Source: Steinernema hermaphroditum (lineage: Eukaryota > Nematoda > Chromadorea > Rhabditida > Steinernematidae). From it: a DNA stretch of 64,000 bases. The stretch covers positions 2,382,012-2,446,011 of the forward strand of contig CM059623.1 of assembly GCA_030435675.1 (NCBI GenBank). Reading direction: 5' to 3'. The stretch's first letter is position 1. Every line of letters begins with the position of its first letter. The notes beneath the pieces are model-generated. The model was not told the DNA's origin. It made no database searches and saw only the letters and a program-made list of their open reading frames with translations. The position numbers and the translations under genes were made by a program. Positions 24,900-36,640 of the stretch are shown in pieces.

Positions 24900-25297
24900 A
24901 GGAGACAATGAATGAACCAAACAGGTGACGTATAATAAAAATAAACGCACGCACACTCAGCTCGCAGATATCAAGAAGCACCTTTACACAAGATCAAGAA
25001 GTACATGGAGTACATGAGCAGTAATCTAACCAAACAGGAATAACCTGAAATTCAAAAATCCACCAACAAACGGCACTGACAGGGGGCACCAACCTCCACG
25101 CCAAATTTCAGCCGAATCTGCATAAGACAGTCTGCGTGCTTCTGTCCAGGAGCCCACCATTCGAACACAGGAACTGTGATAAAGGGAATTGAAGGGTCGA
25201 GTCTGTGTTATTTTTGATATCTGCGAGCTGAGTGTGCGTGCGTTTATTTTTATTATACGTCACCTGTTTGGTTCATTCATTGTCTTCTTTTCAGGTC
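24900..25297. promoter_or_regulatory. Divergent promoter region between LRAT genes, inverted arms
   Basis: About 65 bp before each ATG is the same sequence in opposite directions: GAGTGTGCGTGCGTTTATTT followed by TATTATACGTCACCTGTTTG and TTCATTCATTGTC (25225-25285 plus; 24900-24966 minus). CTGCGAGCTGAGTGTG extends the arms. The spacer between them is not palindromic. The layout implies the gene pair arose as an inverted duplication that kept the proximal promoter of both; TACGTCA is a CRE/bZIP-like core. No expression evidence. Confidence 0.5.
25040..25205 (-). pseudogene. Protein-like relic between the divergent LRAT genes
   Basis: Reading leftward from about 25200, a frame gives PSIPFITVPVFEWWAPGQKH and continues DCLMQIRLKFGVEVGAPCQ before TGA; a TTTCAG acceptor follows 15-20 bp on. 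Composition and length suggest a former exon, but I do not recognise the family. It is present in all three copies of the block (31389-31554 and 41738-41903), always in the spacer shared by the two LRAT genes. Confidence 0.35.
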
Positions 25298-26272
25298 ATG
25301 TCGAAAACGTGGATGCCCGCCGAAGACCTGCTTCCTTCGCTGGAGGTTGGCGACATCATCGAATTCCCTCAAGTTCCGGGAGTCGAAACTCGCTGGGGCA
25401 TTTATTATGAAATGAAGGAAGCTGGCCGTACCCTCGAGATGATGGTTCAACTCTTGCCTGCAGTCGAGTCCCGAAGCCCCACCATCAAGTTTGAAACACT
25501 CGAAGTCCATGACATCTGCCGCAAGAACAACTCCAGTGATTCGAAATGGATTCCTTTCCCGCAGAGCAAGGTTGTGGGTCGTGCCTACGAACTTTACAAG
25601 CAGTTACGTAAAGGCGACTACAGTAAAGAACTTAAAGCTATCCTGTGCAGCAGCGAGGATTTTGTCACCTGGTGCCGCTACGGCGATCCCGATGAGCGCA
25701 GAACTGTTAAGGCAAATGTAGGTTATCCATTTGCTTGCATTCATTAGCTTTTATGTTTTCAGCAGAGAGGACCTGGCTATATGTCGAAGTACATGTCGGG
25801 TAGGGAGCTGGCGACTCACCTGAAAGTCGGAGATCTGCTCGAAGCCGGAACTTATCTCACGCAGCACTGGGCCGTTTACGTTGGAGAGTACATGAGTCGT
25901 GATCATGTTATCATACACATGAACAGTGTGACAAGCTCCGGCAACTCTCTTATCCCCGTGGTGCAAAACGTGGGACTGGAAGGAACCGGGAAGTCCACTA
26001 AAGCACAGATTGTTTGGACCGATCTGCTTCAAACTGAGGGCACCTTCCGAGTGAACAATTCTTCTGACAAGCGCTGGCCTCCTTTGCCGTCTGAAGAGAT
26101 CAAGAAGCGAGCCATCGGCAAGGTCGAGGCAAATAAGAACGAGAACTACAGCGGCTGCTCGAACAACTGTGAACACTTTGTCAATTGGTGCCGTTACGAT
26201 CATTCAGTGAGCTTCCAAGCCAAGGAAGCATCTTCATTTTGGAGTTATTTGAAAAATTCTATCGCATGTTAG
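25298..26272 (+). CDS. Double LRAT-domain protein A2
   Basis: Exons are 25298-25717 and 25763-26272 (309 residues); the 45-bp intron lies at the same place as in A1. Domain 1 (residues ~10-140) has TRWGIYY and SSEDFVTWCRYG, lacking the catalytic His and Cys. Domain 2 has HWAVYVG and NNCEHFVNWCRYD, with both present. So the pattern dead domain plus intact domain is shared with A1. ATG follows TTTTCAG|GTC (trans-splice-like); a start at 25232 would instead add a 22-residue hydrophobic leader. The 5' regions of A1 and A2 are inverted copies of each other. The protein is identical in the copies at 31647 and 41996. Confidence 0.85.
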
Positions 26273-27931
26273 TTGTTGAGGCGGAGTTATCGAATGAATT
26301 GTTGTTTGCAGCTGTATGAGTTTGTTGGTGTCTTTTGAACAGCATGTACCTGATGAAAGTCGAGAATCTCGACTGGAGAGGCTGTGTGATGTAGGATGTC
26401 ACAAAAAGACTGGGTTCTCTCCCACTGTCTTCCACCACTGGCAACGCAATTTCGCTTGGCTAAATGATTGATGCGATGTTCATCGTGTTGCTTCAGCATG
26501 AACTCACGCCCGGAAACGGAGGAGCGAGGCCGCGAAGCGAAGGAACGAAAGTGCGACGAATGTGTGCCAGACACCGTTGTCCACGAGACTCGAAACGATC
26601 GACAGCTCGCGACTTTAGCTCAGAAATACGAAAAACTATCCAAGGTGATGATGACTAACGGAACTTTTTATAATTAGCCTCAGCAGTGTCCAGAACAATC
26701 CCCTTACAACATCATCGCCTTGACTACATTACATTCACGCGTCACGCTTATTAGATTTATCATATGCCACTAGAACAAGGGTTCAGATTTTGGACGTTAG
26801 CATCACAGTGCTAGAATTAGAGAACCATGATATAGGCGGTTGAAAGCAGTTACCGTCCATCACACGCCTGTCTATCACTTCGCATTTCGGCAGAAAAAAA
26901 ATGGCCATTAAAACAGAATAGGCCTCTAACATTAACAGGAATGCTAAGGACAAGGGGCAAATCATAATATGGGGTGGGAGTTAGCTGTGCTGAACAAAGC
27001 ACCAATCAGTTTTGCCGCAAATGTAAACATGGCGGAAAAACAGAATGTTTACCAAGTGGCCCATTTTCAATGTGCCCACCAAATAGTTTCCATGAGGGAA
27101 GAAAAAATCCCAGAAAGAAGAAACTGTAAAAAATTTCACAGTTGGAAAGTAGAGTTGGACAAAATTATAGGCCACCCTGGACTATGCTTTACATTTAATT
27201 CGTATTTAATTGGTAACAAGCCCTGTTTTCACTGTTACTCACTGGTATTATGTATTTCACGGCTATTATGCGACAATGGGTCGAGGCGCGTGGCTTACAG
27301 AGATCGAAACGGCCAACATTTAAGAGTTCCATCTTCCAGTTCCATTTTCCAGAGTTCCAGTTCCAGAAACATAATAGGTACATAGCCATGCGTTCCTCAC
27401 CAACAGTCTCCAGATCATACACATCACCGTTTTCGGTGTCGCCGATTACGTAGGAGTACAAATCATACCATTTAAGTACTTATGGGCATCATTTAAGCTT
27501 AGAGTTAGCTTAGAACCCCAATTTGACCTGCATTCTTATCCGGGTCCTACAACGATGTAGAAGACAGGATTTTCGGCTTTATCCATAGCTTTCACATTGC
27601 AGAGCGTATGTGAAAACTCATTCCGGCCATCTTCTGCTTATTGTCTAACACTACGGACGAAAGCAAACGGGGTCTTTCAAAATCTGATGAAAAAACCGGT
27701 ATCCGTAATGTTTAGGCAATAGGCAGAAGTTTGGCGGGTGCTACTGTTATAGCTGGGTTTTTTCTCTCCGGTTTTTTTCTCCAACAACCCACCAAGATAT
27801 CCTCTCAAAAATATATACGGTAACACAACAAAAGTAACTGCCACATGAGTAATAGCCACAATAGTTTAATCGTCTAGATGCTTCCGGGAATAAGAACAGA
27901 AAGCATTCTCCAATCATTGAAAAAGGAACTA
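26273..27931. other. Intergenic part of the duplicated unit
   Basis: Downstream of LRAT A2. A frame at 26468-26677 has a Cys-rich and charged stretch (KERKCDECVPDTVVHETR) but no proper start. A frame at 26969-27385 has an ATG yet no recognised domain. Neither is called. The same sequence recurs at 32622-34280 and, to 26828, at 42971-43526. Confidence 0.4.
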
Positions 27932-28158
27932 CAGTGGCGGCCATATAAATAGCTCTACCCCACTGTGAGTCGGTCGAATGTATTACATTTACTGTCGGCA
28001 CAGCGAGTCCTGTATGGAATATGAACCGTACCATTTTGTTGTCTGATAAATACTACATTCAATGGTCCAAGTGGTTTTGAACAGCAAATGTTAAAAATCA
28101 AAGGATAAGTTAAGTTTTTCCCATGAGGTAGGGCTATTTACATATACGGCCGCCACTG
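27932..28158. mobile_element. Tc1/mariner-type MITE (copy in unit 1)
   Basis: 227 bp bounded by CAGTGGCGGCCATAT and, on the other strand, CAGTGGCGGCCGTATATG; the imperfect inverted repeats extend about 30 bp (AAATAGCYCTACC). TA on both sides (27930-27931, 28159-28160) is the target duplication typical of Tc1/mariner. No coding sequence. Confidence 0.7.
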
Positions 28159-30291
28159 TATACTGAGAACGGGAACCTAAGCTAAGTTTCGGCTACGCGA
28201 ACCCGGTCGTCTCTCTTCCTCTTCTGAGAATCTTCTTTTTTGCCTATTTGATGAAAAGCACCAAAAAAAAACGAATCCAACATCCAGCCGCCGTTATTTG
28301 TTAACGTTACATGTTAACTACAGACGATTCCATGCATTTCTTGCAAAAATTGTGAAGTTGCCCTTCGAGTGTTGGATCGTAAACATCATCCTACTATTAC
28401 CCACAGTAGCGACATTTCACTAGGAAAAGATGACTTGCTTTCGCCGAACACGGGCTTATGGTGCTCACCTAAAAGTTCTTCATTTCTCAGCCAACTTACA
28501 ATCGATGTTCATGTGATCGTTGATCATGACAACAGTTGTAGTTGGAACATTCTACATATTTCTTTCATATGAAAAAGGGACCGATGTTGCTCTTCGCGGC
28601 TGACATCAGGTAAGAGCGAAAGAGAAGAGTGAGTTTCTATCATCTTACAAGAGACGTCAGCAGTCGAAGAACTGCTTCAAAAGCAGATGAAGAATCTTGA
28701 AGAGGAAAACACCAAGATGCCGTTCGATAGAAAACGTATTGGAAGAGGCGTCGTTCTCCAACAGACCATCATCGTCGATCATCGCGCTGGCCCCCCGATC
28801 TCCCAACGAACTTGAGGAACGTCATCGCTACACATTCCATGACCGTATTGCCGATCAGAGAAACTTTCCCTTCGGAAATCTTCGAGACCGCCTTGTGCAG
28901 AAAGGAGAACAAGCGTCGCCACCAAAGAAAAATCTTGACGTAGAAATAGGTCGACTTTCTGGTCTAATGAGCGTTCTAGTGATGAGAGAACTCTCCGAGT
29001 TCGACGAGCCGAGGGACAAGCTTTCAACATCAGTACCTTCATGTCGGTTGTTTAGTATTGGCCTCTTCAACACTCGCGTCGACCTCAACACCCCTCAGTT
29101 CGGCTCTATAATGTGCACATCCTGTGACCTTGTCTCTTCTGCATCGGCGCCTTCGACATCGAAATCGCTACCACCATGAAGATGTGCCTCATGACATCAG
29201 ACAGATCGTCAAGCTGCTTCTGGTTGTTTCTGCTTCTGGTTCACAAAACGTGTGGATACAAAAAAAAAGAAATGAAAACGACAGAGAGACATTTCCGAAA
29301 ATAAGAGATGTTGGAGGCAGACTCTCGCAGCGTAGCTCCTGAATTCGACGAATTTCCGCCATTCCGAATCCCTCTCGCTCGGTTGAGTCTCGATTCGAGA
29401 GTCTCGTTGTCTCGAATCTCTCTCGAAATCAGTTTACTAGAAGTAGGTAAGGAACGCGGCTTCATTTTACGTGCAGCTCTCGTTTTTTTTCTCGTTTTTG
29501 TCAGTGCAGCTTCCTCAACTTGAGAATCATCGCTACTCACAGGTTTTGTAGTAGCGACGCTGCAACATTCGGGGATGATTTTCTCTGGAAATCTGCAACG
29601 ATTGTGTTGCGTGCTGACCACATGCATCGAATCTGTGTTCGTCTGTGATGACCGTCTGTGTCTCACCACGATTGGTCACCGTATTTGTCTGCGCTTTGTC
29701 TATGCTGTCTAGGCTAGTGACCGCTCTCCGTCTTATCTGGCATTTAGCCACCGCTTTGTTGAGTTGATGTTCTGAGCACGCGCTCATCTCTATTACGTGC
29801 CGTGCTCATGATTTTTCGTGCCTTGTTGTACATAAAGGTTTAATTACCCAAGTTTGAGGTATCCTATTGTGTTGAGCATAACGTTCCCTCAGTACTTGTT
29901 GTGGCAAGACACAACAGATTGTTTTGGTTGGACCGCTTTCGCTGGACCGTTCGCTGTGTTTTGCATTTTTAGTTTGTCGCTCGAAGCGCGGTTTCGCGCA
30001 AAATTGCCGTTTCAGCGTCAAACTTAGAAAGCTGGAACGATTTCTTAGAACTTCAGAGTAATTGTGCAATGCGAAGTCCCAACGCGCCTTCAAATCATTT
30101 TAGTTGCTGAGACGCTTGGACAAATTAGGACTTCCGGTTTCGAGTTTGTTATAAGCTGTTATAAGATGCTTTGGTCGCGTCTCTAAGTTTTTTTTATTGC
30201 GGGAGCTTTTCTTCTTTGGTCACCCGCATCGATTTGCATGTACTTGCACTCGTAAACTATTACCTAAAGCGTCGTTTTTTTTTCAGAGAAA
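28159..30291. other. Intergenic with a decayed coding-like stretch
   Basis: At 28640-29180 plus-strand frames are protein-like (EELLQKQMKNLEEENTKM in one, LEERHRYTFHDRIADQRNF in another), with frame changes, suggesting a worn-out gene or retroelement; no family recognised. The rest, up to the CED-9-like exon, shows nothing definite. Repeated at 34508-36640. Confidence 0.35.
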
Positions 30292-30642
30292 ATGTCGTTC
30301 ATGCTTGGATTCCTAGGGGAATACACCAACCGCTATCTGAGCGTTGCCGGAATCAGCCGCGGTCATTCCGACGACACCTACGTACATGACAAGAAGCTCC
30401 ACCCTATTCTTGAAGCGTGTGCAATCTTTGAAGAAGTTGTTCGACAGTTGTTCACAGTTGTTCGACCAGATGCGGTAGTCCTTCTGCTCTTCATTGTACT
30501 TTCCGATGGCCCGGTTCCTGATCTCTTCAGACGGCAAAGGACGCCAGCGCTCGTCAGAAGAATTGTTCACTCGGTAGCTGCCCTCCAACTCAAACAGATC
30601 GATCCAACGAATAATTGCTTTGCCCGAGGAAGACGAACTTGA
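30292..30642 (+). pseudogene. CED-9-like first exon cut by the tandem-duplication junction
   Basis: The first 48 codons (MSFMLGFLGEYTNRYLSVAG onward to FEE) equal those of the gene at 36641. At 30436 the tandem junction replaces the rest of the exon: the frame runs through 13 filler bases and then antisense to an LRAT gene until a stop at 30642, a 116-codon chimera. BH3, BH1 and BH2 regions are lost, so Bcl-2 function is not expected. The promoter and TTTTTTTTCAG acceptor before the ATG are intact, so a transcript is possible. Confidence 0.75.
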
Positions 30643-31239
30643 ACCCGAACTTTGGGTAAGCTCAAAAACGACGTGATCATAACCCATGCACAGTCCAACG
30701 TAAACGAGCCAGTGCTCGTATGCAGAGTTTTCACGTTCGAGCAGATCTCCAGCTTCCAGGTGAGTCGCCAGCTCCTTAGCCGACATGTACTCCGACTTAT
30801 AGCCAGGTCCTCTCTCCTAAAAACATAAAAGCTAATGAATTCAAGCAAATGGATAACCTACATTTATCTTAACAGGTCTACGCTCATCGGGATTCCCGTA
30901 GCGGCACCAGTTGACAAAATCTTCGCCATTCTTCATGGACGAAAGATCAGCCTTTTCATCGAGGAGTCGGAGAGCACGCTCCTTGATTCTGTCCGCCGGG
31001 AAAGGAATCCACTTCGAATCACTGGAGTTGTTCTTGTGACAGGTGTCTTCGTCTTTAAGCGTCTTAATTTTTACGTCGTACCCTCGGGATCCTGTTCCAG
31101 GCGAAAAGTGGATGATTTTCTTCTCGCCGATGAAGATTGCCCGGCCCATTGCGATTCCCAGAACTTGAGGGAATTCGATGATGTCGCCAACCTTCAGCAA
31201 AGGAAGCAGGCCTTTGGCGTTCACCCACGTTTTCGACAT
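30313..31239 (-). pseudogene. Double LRAT-domain gene B1, tail replaced at the junction
   Basis: Exons 31239-30862 and 30816-30313. Identical to A1 until just after the catalytic Cys (NNCE); then the junction swaps HFVNWCRYG and the C-terminus for a frame antisense to the CED-9-like exon (QLSNNFFKDCTRFKNRVELL). The conserved region behind the Cys is essential in the family, so this protein is probably inactive. It overlaps the chimeric CED-9-like frame at 30292-30642 on the other strand. Confidence 0.75.
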
Positions 31240-31646
31240 GGCCTGAAAAGGAGACAATGAATGAACCAAACAGGTGACGTATAATAAAAATAAACGCACG
31301 CACACTCAGCTCGCAGATATCAAGAAGCACCTTTACACAAGATCAAGAAGTACATGGAGTACATGAGCAGTAATCTAACCAAACAGGAATAACCTGAAAT
31401 TCAAAAATCCACCAACAAACGGCACTGACAGGGGGCACCAACCTCCACGCCAAATTTCAGCCGAATCTGCATAAGACAGTCTGCGTGCTTCTGTCCAGGA
31501 GCCCACCATTCGAACACAGGAACTGTGATAAAGGGAATTGAAGGGTCGAGTCTGTGTTATTTTTGATATCTGCGAGCTGAGTGTGCGTGCGTTTATTTTT
31601 ATTATACGTCACCTGTTTGGTTCATTCATTGTCTTCTTTTCAGGTC

Positions 31647-32621
31647 ATGTCGAAAACGTGGATGCCCGCCGAAGACCTGCTTCCTTCGCTGGAGGTTGGC
31701 GACATCATCGAATTCCCTCAAGTTCCGGGAGTCGAAACTCGCTGGGGCATTTATTATGAAATGAAGGAAGCTGGCCGTACCCTCGAGATGATGGTTCAAC
31801 TCTTGCCTGCAGTCGAGTCCCGAAGCCCCACCATCAAGTTTGAAACACTCGAAGTCCATGACATCTGCCGCAAGAACAACTCCAGTGATTCGAAATGGAT
31901 TCCTTTCCCGCAGAGCAAGGTTGTGGGTCGTGCCTACGAACTTTACAAGCAGTTACGTAAAGGCGACTACAGTAAAGAACTTAAAGCTATCCTGTGCAGC
32001 AGCGAGGATTTTGTCACCTGGTGCCGCTACGGCGATCCCGATGAGCGCAGAACTGTTAAGGCAAATGTAGGTTATCCATTTGCTTGCATTCATTAGCTTT
32101 TATGTTTTCAGCAGAGAGGACCTGGCTATATGTCGAAGTACATGTCGGGTAGGGAGCTGGCGACTCACCTGAAAGTCGGAGATCTGCTCGAAGCCGGAAC
32201 TTATCTCACGCAGCACTGGGCCGTTTACGTTGGAGAGTACATGAGTCGTGATCATGTTATCATACACATGAACAGTGTGACAAGCTCCGGCAACTCTCTT
32301 ATCCCCGTGGTGCAAAACGTGGGACTGGAAGGAACCGGGAAGTCCACTAAAGCACAGATTGTTTGGACCGATCTGCTTCAAACTGAGGGCACCTTCCGAG
32401 TGAACAATTCTTCTGACAAGCGCTGGCCTCCTTTGCCGTCTGAAGAGATCAAGAAGCGAGCCATCGGCAAGGTCGAGGCAAATAAGAACGAGAACTACAG
32501 CGGCTGCTCGAACAACTGTGAACACTTTGTCAATTGGTGCCGTTACGATCATTCAGTGAGCTTCCAAGCCAAGGAAGCATCTTCATTTTGGAGTTATTTG
32601 AAAAATTCTATCGCATGTTAG
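31647..32621 (+). CDS. Double LRAT-domain protein B2
   Basis: Exons 31647-32066 and 32112-32621, encoding the same 309-residue protein as A2 (25298-26272) without a difference that I can see. Domain 1 lacks the catalytic His and Cys; domain 2 keeps HWAVYVG and NNCEHFVNWC. Its divergent partner B1 is truncated, so here the pair has only one whole member. Confidence 0.85.
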
Positions 32622-34280
32622 TTGTTGAGGCGGAGTTATCGAATGAATTGTTGTTTGCAGCTGTATGAGTTTGTTGGTGTCTTTTGAACAGCATGTACCT
32701 GATGAAAGTCGAGAATCTCGACTGGAGAGGCTGTGTGATGTAGGATGTCACAAAAAGACTGGGTTCTCTCCCACTGTCTTCCACCACTGGCAACGCAATT
32801 TCGCTTGGCTAAATGATTGATGCGATGTTCATCGTGTTGCTTCAGCATGAACTCACGCCCGGAAACGGAGGAGCGAGGCCGCGAAGCGAAGGAACGAAAG
32901 TGCGACGAATGTGTGCCAGACACCGTTGTCCACGAGACTCGAAACGATCGACAGCTCGCGACTTTAGCTCAGAAATACGAAAAACTATCCAAGGTGATGA
33001 TGACTAACGGAACTTTTTATAATTAGCCTCAGCAGTGTCCAGAACAATCCCCTTACAACATCATCGCCTTGACTACATTACATTCACGCGTCACGCTTAT
33101 TAGATTTATCATATGCCACTAGAACAAGGGTTCAGATTTTGGACGTTAGCATCACAGTGCTAGAATTAGAGAACCATGATATAGGCGGTTGAAAGCAGTT
33201 ACCGTCCATCACACGCCTGTCTATCACTTCGCATTTCGGCAGAAAAAAAATGGCCATTAAAACAGAATAGGCCTCTAACATTAACAGGAATGCTAAGGAC
33301 AAGGGGCAAATCATAATATGGGGTGGGAGTTAGCTGTGCTGAACAAAGCACCAATCAGTTTTGCCGCAAATGTAAACATGGCGGAAAAACAGAATGTTTA
33401 CCAAGTGGCCCATTTTCAATGTGCCCACCAAATAGTTTCCATGAGGGAAGAAAAAATCCCAGAAAGAAGAAACTGTAAAAAATTTCACAGTTGGAAAGTA
33501 GAGTTGGACAAAATTATAGGCCACCCTGGACTATGCTTTACATTTAATTCGTATTTAATTGGTAACAAGCCCTGTTTTCACTGTTACTCACTGGTATTAT
33601 GTATTTCACGGCTATTATGCGACAATGGGTCGAGGCGCGTGGCTTACAGAGATCGAAACGGCCAACATTTAAGAGTTCCATCTTCCAGTTCCATTTTCCA
33701 GAGTTCCAGTTCCAGAAACATAATAGGTACATAGCCATGCGTTCCTCACCAACAGTCTCCAGATCATACACATCACCGTTTTCGGTGTCGCCGATTACGT
33801 AGGAGTACAAATCATACCATTTAAGTACTTATGGGCATCATTTAAGCTTAGAGTTAGCTTAGAACCCCAATTTGACCTGCATTCTTATCCGGGTCCTACA
33901 ACGATGTAGAAGACAGGATTTTCGGCTTTATCCATAGCTTTCACATTGCAGAGCGTATGTGAAAACTCATTCCGGCCATCTTCTGCTTATTGTCTAACAC
34001 TACGGACGAAAGCAAACGGGGTCTTTCAAAATCTGATGAAAAAACCGGTATCCGTAATGTTTAGGCAATAGGCAGAAGTTTGGCGGGTGCTACTGTTATA
34101 GCTGGGTTTTTTCTCCCCGGTTTTTTTCTCCAACAACCCACCAAGATATCCTCTCAAAAATATATACGGTAACACAACAAAAGTAACTGCCACATGAGTA
34201 ATAGCCACAATAGTTTAATCGTCTAGATGCTTCCGGGAATAAGAACAGAAAGCATTCTCCAATCATTGAAAAAGGAACTA

Positions 34281-34507
34281 CAGTGGCGGCCATATAAATA
34301 GCTCTACCCCACTGTGAGTCGGTCGAATGTATTACATTTACTGTCGGCACAGCGAGTCCTGTATGGAATATGAACCGTACCATTTTGTTGTCTGATAAAT
34401 ACTACATTCAATGGTCCAAGTGGTTTTGAACAGCAAATGTTAAAAATCAAAGGATAAGTTAAGTTTTTCCCATGAGGTAGGGCTATTTACATATACGGCC
34501 GCCACTG
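34281..34507. mobile_element. Tc1/mariner-type MITE (copy in unit 2)
   Basis: Duplicate of the 27932-28158 element, carried along by the tandem duplication, with the same TA flanks and inverted ends. Confidence 0.7.
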
Positions 34508-36640
34508 TATACTGAGAACGGGAACCTAAGCTAAGTTTCGGCTACGCGAACCCGGTCGTCTCTCTTCCTCTTCTGAGAATCTTCTTTTTTGCCTATTTGA
34601 TGAAAAGCACCAAAAAAAAACGAATCCAACATCCAGCCGCCGTTATTTGTTAACGTTACATGTTAACTACAGACGATTCCATGCATTTCTTGCAAAAATT
34701 GTGAAGTTGCCCTTCGAGTGTTGGATCGTAAACATCATCCTACTATTACCCACAGTAGCGACATTTCACTAGGAAAAGATGACTTGCTTTCGCCGAACAC
34801 GGGCTTATGGTGCTCACCTAAAAGTTCTTCATTTCTCAGCCAACTTACAATCGATGTTCATGTGATCGTTGATCATGACAACAGTTGTAGTTGGAACATT
34901 CTACATATTTCTTTCATATGAAAAAGGGACCGATGTTGCTCTTCGCGGCTGACATCAGGTAAGAGCGAAAGAGAAGAGTGAGTTTCTATCATCTTACAAG
35001 AGACGTCAGCAGTCGAAGAACTGCTTCAAAAGCAGATGAAGAATCTTGAAGAGGAAAACACCAAGATGCCGTTCGATAGAAAACGTATTGGAAGAGGCGT
35101 CGTTCTCCAACAGACCATCATCGTCGATCATCGCGCTGGCCCCCCGATCTCCCAACGAACTTGAGGAACGTCATCGCTACACATTCCATGACCGTATTGC
35201 CGATCAGAGAAACTTTCCCTTCGGAAATCTTCGAGACCGCCTTGTGCAGAAAGGAGAACAAGCGTCGCCACCAAAGAAAAATCTTGACGTAGAAATAGGT
35301 CGACTTTCTGGTCTAATGAGCGTTCTAGTGATGAGAGAACTCTCCGAGTTCGACGAGCCGAGGGACAAGCTTTCAACATCAGTACCTTCATGTCGGTTGT
35401 TTAGTATTGGCCTCTTCAACACTCGCGTCGACCTCAACACCCCTCAGTTCGGCTCTATAATGTGCACATCCTGTGACCTTGTCTCTTCTGCATCGGCGCC
35501 TTCGACATCGAAATCGCTACCACCATGAAGATGTGCCTCATGACATCAGACAGATCGTCAAGCTGCTTCTGGTTGTTTCTGCTTCTGGTTCACAAAACGT
35601 GTGGATACAAAAAAAAAGAAATGAAAACGACAGAGAGACATTTCCGAAAATAAGAGATGTTGGAGGCAGACTCTCGCAGCGTAGCTCCTGAATTCGACGA
35701 ATTTCCGCCATTCCGAATCCCTCTCGCTCGGTTGAGTCTCGATTCGAGAGTCTCGTTGTCTCGAATCTCTCTCGAAATCAGTTTACTAGAAGTAGGTAAG
35801 GAACGCGGCTTCATTTTACGTGCAGCTCTCGTTTTTTTTCTCGTTTTTGTCAGTGCAGCTTCCTCAACTTGAGAATCATCGCTACTCACAGGTTTTGTAG
35901 TAGCGACGCTGCAACATTCGGGGATGATTTTCTCTGGAAATCTGCAACGATTGTGTTGCGTGCTGACCACATGCATCGAATCTGTGTTCGTCTGTGATGA
36001 CCGTCTGTGTCTCACCACGATTGGTCACCGTATTTGTCTGCGCTTTGTCTATGCTGTCTAGGCTAGTGACCGCTCTCCGTCTTATCTGGCATTTAGCCAC
36101 CGCTTTGTTGAGTTGATGTTCTGAGCACGCGCTCATCTCTATTACGTGCCGTGCTCATGATTTTTCGTGCCTTGTTGTACATAAAGGTTTAATTACCCAA
36201 GTTTGAGGTATCCTATTGTGTTGAGCATAACGTTCCCTCAGTACTTGTTGTGGCAAGACACAACAGATTGTTTTGGTTGGACCGCTTTCGCTGGACCGTT
36301 CGCTGTGTTTTGCATTTTTAGTTTGTCGCTCGAAGCGCGGTTTCGCGCAAAATTGCCGTTTCAGCGTCAAACTTAGAAAGCTGGAACGATTTCTTAGAAC
36401 TTCAGAGTAATTGTGCAATGCGAAGTCCCAACGCGCCTTCAAATCATTTTAGTTGCTGAGACGCTTGGACAAATTAGGACTTCCGGTTTCGAGTTTGTTA
36501 TAAGCTGTTATAAGATGCTTTGGTCGCGTCTCTAAGTTTTTTTTATTGCGGGAGCTTTTCTTCTTTGGTCACCCGCATCGATTTGCATGTACTTGCACTC
36601 GTAAACTATTACCTAAAGCGTCGTTTTTTTTTCAGAGAAA

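Larger units (their letters stand above)
24100..30435. repeat. Tandem duplication, unit 1 (~6.35 kb)
   Basis: Matches 30449-36784 at a constant offset of 6349 bp with almost no differences (one seen: T at 27770-27775 region versus C at the equivalent place in unit 2). It runs from inside the 3' part of LRAT gene A1 to inside the first exon of a CED-9-like gene. Thirteen extra bases (30436-30448, GTTGTTCGACAGT) join the units. Confidence 0.9.

Noticed and set aside
25277..25510. Open frames antisense to the LRAT genes (also at 25751-26203, 31626, 32100, 41975, 42449)
   Set aside because: They mirror coding sequence of the LRAT exons and have no domain or start of their own.
28697..29179. 160-codon frame as a gene (and its copy at 35046)
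   Set aside because: No ATG at its start, no splice signals, and adjacent frames are equally protein-like; more likely a decayed sequence.
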